Shown here one piece after another: positions 19,691 to 25,000 of a stretch of DNA of 25,000 bases. The DNA comes from Isochrysis galbana. Lineage: Eukaryota; Haptophyta; Isochrysidales; Isochrysidaceae. Position 1 is the stretch's first letter; each line of letters starts with the position of its first letter. Position numbers and translations under genes: made by a program. The DNA lies in contig JADDIW010000141.1 of the NCBI GenBank assembly GCA_018136815.1, forward strand, positions 1 through 25,000. Reading direction: 5' to 3'. Under the pieces are notes generated by a model, which did no database searches, had not been told where the DNA came from, and saw only the letters and a program-made list of their open reading frames with translations.

Positions 19691-20415
19691 TCCCGGAAAC
19701 TGTTATCGGATGCGCATCTGACGAAACCTGCAACCAGCACCCTGCCTCTCCTCTGCTCCTAAAGCCGTGCGCCAGGCGTATGATTACCAGTGGACTCAAT
19801 AGTGGACTCAATTACAGTGTTATGTTTACATACATTCGAATATTATTGTAAACGGACCATGGACCATGGACCATGGCTCAACGTACTTTAGTTGTGTCCC
19901 ATATTCGACGGAGCGCCACCTTGCGGCCCCTAGAGCTGGAGGAGCGGGCCCAAAAGTCGGGCTCGGGGTCAACTCCCTCGAGCTCAAGGAGGAGCTCGAC
20001 AATGGCAGCATAGACGCAGGAGAATTCGACACATCTATTTTCATGCTGTAGCGCGACCGAGCCCATATTCGACTACAAATAGAAATAGAAACCCTCATGG
20101 GCGCCCAAAAACGCGCTTCCCCGCAAGGCCTTGCACGACCGGGCGCCGGGCGCTGCCCATGAGAGCCGGGAAGGGAAGCGGGAGCAGCTCTATCTAGGGG
20201 AGTAGATACTTCTAACCTCCCTAGCCGACAGTCGAAAAATTAACTAAAATTTGGCGAAAAGGGTGTAGAGTACTCCGTGTACAGCCCCAACTCCTGGCGC
20301 GCGCGCAACGCCTGGCACCGCTGTACTTCGGGGCCATAGCTTGGAGCCCAGGCTACCCAGCGTGCCAGGCGACCCACCGTAGGGCCAGGGCATCCCCTCC
20401 GGCCGCTCCACCGCC
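19691..20415. other. Intergenic region with short direct repeats
   Basis: AGTGGACTCAAT occurs twice in tandem at about 19789-19811, and GGACCAT occurs three times in tandem near 19855-19873. No gene with recognisable content is seen; a short plus-strand frame (19866-20051) has an acidic C-terminal half but no domain. Confidence 0.45.
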
Positions 20416-20970
20416 ATGGCATCCCCGGGCGCGCCCGCTGAGTCGCCGGACCTGGCGCGCGCGCTGGTGTGCGGCGTCGACGAAAGCGTCCTTCCAGAGG
20501 AGGAGGAGGCTGGGAGCGCGCGCGGCGGGCGTCCCCGGCGACGGGCAGGCGCCCAGGCATCATATATGGACGGTGGGCGCGCCCCACCGTCACAGGATAC
20601 GAAGAAGCGGGCCCTGGATGCCATTGCGCACTGGTACCACCCACGCGCCGATCACTCCATACTCACGACGAAGGCCCAGTGGGCCAAGGAGTGTGGAGTG
20701 GATCGGCAGCGGTTCCTTTATTGGGAGAAGCACATCGGGGATGAGGCCATCGACCGCCTGCGTCGTGGCGTCGTTCCTCTGCCACCCCAGCCCGGGGAAC
20801 GAGACGCAGAGCGAGGGCGGGACGATGCGGATGCGTCAGCGCCGGCGCCGGCGTCGGTGGACGGCGAGAGCTTGGGTGAGCTACTTGGCTACGATCTGGA
20901 CGAGATGAAAGAGAGCTTGGCGGCTGGCTGCACGCGCATGGGCGACGGGCGACAGTATGGCGCCGGATGA
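20416..20970 (+). CDS. Hypothetical protein with a helix-turn-helix-like segment
   Basis: A 184-codon frame from an ATG in good context. I do not recognise the family. Residues about 62-115 read as three helices with a turn (KKRALDAIAHWY, TKAQWAKECGV, RQRFLYWEKHI), resembling the DNA-binding half of some transposases or Myb/psq-like domains; this is only a pattern impression. The N-terminus is acidic then Arg/Gly-rich, and the C-terminus is Asp/Ala-rich. It ends close to an overlapping +1 frame that is strongly Ser/Glu-rich, so a frameshift or an intron (a GTACGT donor string lies near 20995) could join them. It may be a mobile-element or lineage-specific gene. Confidence 0.4.
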   Translation: MASPGAPAESPDLARALVCGVDESVLPEEEEAGSARGGRPRRRAGAQASYMDGGRAPPSQDTKKRALDAIAHWYHPRADHSILTTKAQWAKECGVDRQRFLYWEKHIGDEAIDRLRRGVVPLPPQPGERDAERGRDDADASAPAPASVDGESLGELLGYDLDEMKESLAAGCTRMGDGRQYGAG

Positions 20971-21160
20971 GTGTGATGAGCGAGGTTGTAAACGTACGTG
21001 TGCCCGCTCGTTGGCGGAGTCTGAGGCGTCTGAGTCCAAGTCTGAGTCTGAATCTGAGTCTGAGTCTGGGGAGGAAGAGGATGAGGGGGAAGCACCTAGT
21101 GGGGGAGTGCATGTGATCTCCAGTGGGATTGCTCGGGCTTTGGATGCCTTGGGATCGTAA
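20957..21160 (+). CDS. Ser/Glu-rich short frame, possible 3' part of the preceding gene
   Basis: A 67-codon frame overlapping the end of the previous ORF in another frame. The core is a run of alternating Ser and Glu/Lys (about residues 22-45), typical of disordered acidic tails, followed by an ordinary sequence GGVHVISSGIARALDALGS. The repeated TCTGAGTC hexamer-like DNA underlies it. It is more likely a downstream exon or frameshifted tail than an independent gene. Confidence 0.25.
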   Translation: MAPDECDERGCKRTCARSLAESEASESKSESESESESGEEEDEGEAPSGGVHVISSGIARALDALGS

Positions 21161-21642
21161 TGCATCGAATACATATCGCATATCGGCACACGACTTGCAC
21201 TTGCCGCCGCAGCGCTGGCGCAGACCACTACAAACGAGATCAGTCCTAGGGGAGACATCTAGCCTTACACTCCCAGGAGAGAGTGGTTGGGTGAGGCCCA
21301 CCCATACCCCTGTGGCCAAGCATACCCTTTTTGTGCATGTTTTCGGTGGGTTATGAGCATTTGTAGCTTGGAAGTACACAATGACAGGAAATAAGTATAC
21401 TCTTAGAATGACAGGCCGCCGAGGCCCGCGGGCCGCACGCCGTCCCGGCTGTGAAGGTGAGCAAACGACGCTGTTGGTGTGCTTGCTGCCTGAGCACCCT
21501 CCCTGGCCATGGCTGAATGCCTTGGGGGGGGGCCCAGACAGCCATGGTGACAAAATACCAAGGGGAAGGACTGGGGTGCTAGGAGTTGGCTACACACCGA
21601 GTACTCCTACTCCTATGTGTGTGTGTGCAGGACGGCGCGGAG
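21161..21642. other. Upstream region of the TPR-oxygenase gene
   Basis: No gene recognised. Just before the coding start, a pyrimidine/GT tract ends in GTGTGTGTGCAG followed by GACGG (to about 21630), which looks like a splice acceptor, so a 5' untranslated exon may lie upstream. Confidence 0.4.
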
Positions 21643-23145
21643 ATGCGCTCAACCTCCACAGCGCGGCGGGGCCAGCCCTCATGCGCGCTGCTGGGGCCGC
21701 TGCTGCTGGCGCTCTGGGCTGGTGCGAGCTCGCCGGCAGGCTCCGCACTCAGTCGCGCGCACGAGGCGCTTGCGGCCGGCAGGCACGACGCGGCTGCCTC
21801 GATGCTCCGTTCGCTGCTCGCTGCGGAGCCGCAGTCGGCCGAGGCACACGGTGCACTGGGAGTGGCGCTCGCCTCGATGGGCGAGGAGTACGCGGACGAG
21901 GCCGACGCTGCCTTCGAGGCCAGCATTGCTCTACAGCCTCATGTCGCTCGCCATCACGTCAATCGCGGGCTTGCTAGGCAGGCAGCGGGCGATCCACTCC
22001 ACGCGCTTGAGTGCTTTCAGGCGGCACTCGAGGCTGAGCCGGCACACGGCGGCGCGCTAATGCATATGGGGGACGTGCTCGCCGAATTGGGGCACGTCGA
22101 AGGTGCAGCCGCGATGCTTCAACGAGCGGTGCAGGTGGCACCTGAGTCGGGCGGAGCGTGGAACCGGCTCGGCAAGTTTCTTCACGAGCTAGGCGAGTAT
22201 GAGGAGGCACAGCATGCGCTCAAGGCTGCTTGCGCTGTCAGCCCCGAGGATACGACGGCGCGCCACAACCTTGGCATTGCGCTGCGAGCCACCGGGCTAT
22301 TTGAGGAGGCTCGAGCGGCTTTCGAGGCAGAAGCTTCGCTGGGCGGCGAGACAGACCAATCCTTGGCCTACCTGACTGTCCGTGTGGGTAATGAAACGAT
22401 ACAAAGCTGGCCGTCGGAGGTGGCCTGTGCTGATAGGGTGACGAGGGTAGTTTCCGATGCTGTCCAAGACACAGCGGTAGCTTGTGTGCCGCTGGATGCC
22501 CTACCTCCACTCTCTGGGGATTGGCAGCGCAGGCTATCGGTCGTGCATGTGACCCCTGTGGCCAGCACCACGGAATGCCGAATGCTCATTGATGTGTGCG
22601 AGGAGCATGCATCGGCTCATGGCGGCTGGGATCAGGCGGGTCATCACGACGCACACCCGACAAGAGATCTTGTTGTTGCTTCAGTTCCATATGTGCTGTC
22701 GTGGCTAAATCAACGTCTCAACTCGACCATATTGCCCGCACTCGCACACCAATTCGGGGTTGACCCGAGCGACTTGTGGCTCACAGACGCTTTCGTCGTC
22801 AAGTATGCAGCAGACGGTCAGCCGGGGCTCGCTCATCATGTTGACGATTCCGAGATTTCATTCAACATTCTCCTCTCTGATGAGGCCACATTCGAGGGTG
22901 GCGGCACCCATTTCGATGCGCTGGGCTCCGCAATCACTCCCGCCCAAGGGGAGATGGTCTCGCATTGTGGCCTCCTTCGACACGCCGGAAGAGAGGTTAC
23001 TGCGGGTGCTCGGTATATCCTCGCAGGCTTTGTGCGAGCACGGCCCCTCGCCGCTGAGTGGAGATCCGTCCGGCGATTTCTCAAGGAGGAACATGATGCC
23101 AGGCTTCTAGGTGAGGAAGATGAAGGTGTGCCACCTGCTCCCTAA
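21643..23145 (+). CDS. Secretory TPR and 2-oxoglutarate/Fe(II) dioxygenase (prolyl-4-hydroxylase-like)
   Basis: Predicted 500 residues in one exon. The N-terminus has Arg residues followed by a hydrophobic core (ALLGPLLLALWAG), a signal peptide. Residues about 35-235 form tandem tetratricopeptide repeats, seen as recurring A..A...G....A...... L..EP patterns such as AEAHGALGVALASMG and HHVNRGLARQAAGD. The C-terminal half is a double-stranded beta-helix dioxygenase: iron ligands H399 and D401 in HHVDDSE, FEGGGTHF, the distal ligand H447 in LLRHAG, and R457 in GARYILAGF for 2-oxoglutarate. All key residues are present. Such enzymes hydroxylate Pro or Lys in secreted proteins; TPR domains in collagen prolyl hydroxylases bind Pro-rich substrate, which may apply here. 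Two sequons (NET, NST) are present. An in-frame TTG at 21586 is not needed; the ATG at 21643 gives the signal peptide. Substrate unknown. Confidence 0.87.
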   Translation: MRSTSTARRGQPSCALLGPLLLALWAGASSPAGSALSRAHEALAAGRHDAAASMLRSLLAAEPQSAEAHGALGVALASMGEEYADEADAAFEASIALQPHVARHHVNRGLARQAAGDPLHALECFQAALEAEPAHGGALMHMGDVLAELGHVEGAAAMLQRAVQVAPESGGAWNRLGKFLHELGEYEEAQHALKAACAVSPEDTTARHNLGIALRATGLFEEARAAFEAEASLGGETDQSLAYLTVRVGNETIQSWPSEVACADRVTRVVSDAVQDTAVACVPLDALPPLSGDWQRRLSVVHVTPVASTTECRMLIDVCEEHASAHGGWDQAGHHDAHPTRDLVVASVPYVLSWLNQRLNSTILPALAHQFGVDPSDLWLTDAFVVKYAADGQPGLAHHVDDSEISFNILLSDEATFEGGGTHFDALGSAITPAQGEMVSHCGLLRHAGREVTAGARYILAGFVRARPLAAEWRSVRRFLKEEHDARLLGEEDEGVPPAP

Positions 23146-23418
23146 TCTCCAAGTGGGGGATTCTACGTAGGTGACCGCTAGTACATGTGTTCATTTAGTC
23201 CGTACGTCATCGGTATGTCGTGTCATCGATGCTGATTGATGGCTCGGAAGGCCCCCCCCCCCGCGCATTCCAAGGGAATCTCTACATGACAGGGCGCGGG
23301 CCGCGCGTCCCCAAGGGGAGATTCGGGTTTCCCCTACTATCTCTTTCGCTCGCGCGTTGTCCCAACTTCTTTCTCTCGCGCGATATACATACCTACTTAC
23401 TACTACCAGTATTGTAAA

Positions 23419-23437
23419 AACTAAGTTTATACTTGGT
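23419..23437 (+). repeat. Repeat-end palindrome, solitary degenerate copy
   Basis: AACTAAGT-TTAT-ACTTGGT followed by CGCGATGG, matching the end of copy B (ACTTAGTTCGCCCATGG) apart from a few changes. The single arm change (A to G) leaves a G-T pair. The body that follows is GC-rich but not clearly alignable to the family. Confidence 0.6.
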
Positions 23438-23568
23438 CGCGATGGAGCGCGCCGGCGTGCCTCTCCTCTCTTCCGGGCCCCCCGCCGAGGGCTCCTCAAA
23501 ATCGCGGATGCGCCCTCACGGTGTCAAATGGGGAACACGTCATAGGCCCTTGCGGGGAAAGGGGAGGT

Positions 23569-23690
23569 GATGGCGATTGAACGCTTTTCCATACGTGGGG
23601 GTGATGGCGATTGAACGCTTTTCCATGTGTAGGCTGGTGGCGATTGAGCGCTTTTCCATCTATGGGTGATGGCGGATGGCGATTGAACGC
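23569..23690 (+). repeat. Tandem repeat of about 34 bp, four units
   Basis: Units begin at 23569, 23603, 23636 and 23675 and share GATGGCGATTGAACGC followed, in three of them, by TTTTCCAT. The spacer between cores varies in length (periods 34, 33 and 39). The last unit is truncated. Function unknown. Confidence 0.9.
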
Positions 23691-23867
23691 GTCTCGCCTG
23701 CCCTTTTGCGGCAATATGCAATATGCGCCCAAAGGCTTCGCATGCACCCAGGTCGAGCCCCGAATCTCAACTCCCCACCTATCACCCCTAGCCATCATAC
23801 AAAAACTAGGGGACATTATGTGATTTTGGGATAGAGCCACATGTCAGAGCCTTAGCCAATGCATGCT

Positions 23868-24296
23868 ACAACTAAGTTTATACTTAGTTCGCCCATGGGG
23901 GGGCACGAGCCCCCCTCTCTCTCCACTCCTCCCCTGCCATGGGGGAGGAACCACCCACTCTCCTGGCACGCCTGATGGCTTGCCAGGAGCACACAGCCCT
24001 GCTGACCCATTCCTCTCCCCACAGGCCCGCCTGACTTGCCCGCCCTGGCCCGTCGTGGCCTGCCCATCCCTCTGACCAGCCCCTCCTCCCCCTGGGCCCC
24101 CCTGATCAGGACCCCCCAGCCAGCTCCAGTCGACCCGCAGGGCCGCGGAGCGCCAGCGAGGGAGAGGCAGGAGGGGCCAGGGCCATGCCCCAGCCTCACC
24201 TGCCCCCTGAGCTGCGCTCCCAGGCCCCTGCCGGCCTCCTGGGGACCTGAAGAGGGGCCGCAGGCGCGCGCCATGGGCCCCCGCCGCAGGGAAGAG
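23868..24296 (-). repeat. Dispersed repeat family, copy B
   Basis: Inverted relative to copy A (2925-3382). It opens with the palindrome at 23870-23889, then a G-run/C-run hairpin, CCATGGGGGAGGAACCACC, the 9-bp hairpin at 23960-23989, GGCCCGTCGTGGCCTGCCC and CTGCCCCCTGAGCTG. On the plus strand it ends against an A-run and repeat block X copy 2. Confidence 0.8.
23960..23989. repeat. Conserved internal hairpin of copy B
   Basis: CTCCTGGCA and TGCCAGGAG pair perfectly around a 12-base loop. Copy A has the counterpart at 3255-3288 with an 11-bp stem, one mismatch and a 12-base loop of nearly the same sequence. Confidence 0.75.
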
Positions 24297-24303
24297 AGGA
24301 GGG

Positions 24304-24520
24304 AAAAAAAAACATCTGAAGATTCAGGCTACTACCGCTATCTATAAAGGACCACGCACTCACGGTACCGACTCACGCCATCGCCTATACCCCAGAACAC
24401 TCACTCCCTTTACACTACCCCCTTCATTCCTTTGTCTTTGGTATCGGGGGGGGGGGGGCGCGTGCACTACGACGGGCCAAGCGCAAGGGGTGGGCTGGGG
24501 CAGACCTGTGCTGTTGGGTG
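24304..24520 (+). repeat. Repeat block X, copy 2 (adjoins an A-run)
   Basis: A-run, then CATCTGAAGATTCAGGCTAC, ATTCCTTTGTCTTTGGTATC, a G-run and GTGCACTACGACGGGCC. Order matches 11819-12020. A run of about 13 G sits where copy 1 has five. Confidence 0.7.
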
Positions 24521-24757
24521 TTCCGGTGGAAGACAAGCGTAAACGCCCTTTGAAACCATCTTATCGTGTCCTCGGGGGGTCTCGGCCCCCGCCCTGCGGC
24601 CCTTCTTCGTCTGCTGCCGCTCTTTCGCGGTGTCTGTCCGCCGCGCGGGGTGTCAACCCGTTAGTATATCGCAAACGGGCGGTTATCTTACCTATTGCTG
24701 GGGGCCAGATCACGTCGTTTTTTTGTCGTTCATTTTCCGTCGTTCTCTTCGCTCTCC
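24521..24757. other. Unassigned stretch between repeat block X and copy C
   Basis: No gene recognised. T-runs near 24717 and pyrimidine-rich sequence precede copy C. Confidence 0.4.
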
Positions 24758-25000
24758 TGCGGGCGTGTGTCGCATGCGCGCGCCATGGCCCCCTTCTGGG
24801 GGGCCCCTCGGGGCCCCCCAGAGGGCCAGCTGGGGCAGCTCAGGGGGCAGTGGAGGCTGGGGCAGTGCCCCTGACCTCTCCTGCCTCTCCCTCGCTCGCC
24901 TCGCTGGCCCTGGGTGCCCTCCTGGCGGCCCTGTTGGTCTGTGGCTCAGTGGTGGGGGGGTGGGTCAGTACGATCAGGCGGCCGGTTCAGGCGAATGCGT
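24758..25000 (+). repeat. Dispersed repeat family, copy C (cut by window end)
   Basis: Same orientation as copy A: CTCTCCTGCGGGC, CAGCTCAGGGGGCAGTGGAGGCTGGG and CTGCCTCTCCCTCGCTCGC are shared. The palindromic end would lie beyond the window. B and C are inverted relative to each other. Confidence 0.65.

Larger units (their letters stand above)
23146..23867. other. Intergenic region with repeats
   Basis: No gene recognised. It contains a C-run near 23251, a solitary copy of the repeat-end palindrome (23419-23437) and a 33-39-bp tandem array (23569-23690). Confidence 0.5.

Noticed and set aside
20663-21553. Minus-strand 296-codon frame
   Set aside because: Arg/Leu-rich reverse reading of the Ser/Glu repeat region, with no recognisable domain.
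23569-23690. CRISPR-like array
   Set aside because: Only four units, spacers of about 8-15 bases, eukaryotic context and no Cas genes.

Overview
The window looks like nuclear DNA from a GC-rich, repeat-loaded single-celled alga or other protist. Genes are spaced kilobases apart. Two carry short GT-AG introns (145-217 bp) that join reading frames exactly. The proteins are eukaryotic: a Golgi-type glycosyltransferase, an F-box/ankyrin protein, an EF-hand lipid acyltransferase and a TPR-prolyl-hydroxylase-like oxygenase. LINE remnants and very long mono-, di- and tetranucleotide runs fill much of the rest. A haptophyte-like alga is my best guess, but nothing in the window fixes the lineage.

Layout. 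306-1157 (+): protein with two glutathione-S-transferase N-terminal (thioredoxin-fold) domains. 1158-4358: mostly non-genic, with homopolymers, an AT-rich island, one copy (A) of a dispersed repeat and one doubtful ORF. 4359-5147 (-): ankyrin plus F-box protein. 5148-5584: divergent promoter region containing a perfect 20-bp hairpin. 5585-8381 (+): two-exon type II membrane glycosyltransferase of the nucleotide-diphospho-sugar transferase (GT77-like) type. 8382-8983: nothing recognised. 9192-11405 (+): ORF ending in the C-terminal part of a LINE reverse-transcriptase protein, without its catalytic core, followed by a tail and an A-run. 11819-12020: a block repeated at 24304-24520. 12012-13175: low-complexity Pro/Ser-rich open frames. 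13410-15016: extreme microsatellites. 15068-18765 (+): four-exon LCAT/PDAT-family acyltransferase with an EF-hand and a myristoylation-type N-terminus. 18766-20415: repeat fragments. 20416-20970 (+): small unrecognised ORF followed by a Ser/Glu-rich frame. 21643-23145 (+): secreted or ER TPR plus 2-oxoglutarate/Fe(II) oxygenase. 23146-25000: tandem repeats and copies B (inverted) and C (partial) of the dispersed repeat.

How the parts may relate. The glycosyltransferase (GT77 members include plant hydroxyproline arabinosyltransferases) and the prolyl-4-hydroxylase-like enzyme could act in one secretory route, hydroxylation then glycosylation of proline. They are 13 kb apart and this link is inference only. 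The acyltransferase probably acts at a membrane with calcium control. The most unusual non-genic signal is a dispersed repeat family whose ends carry a palindrome that stays self-complementary although its bases change between copies, together with a conserved internal hairpin.
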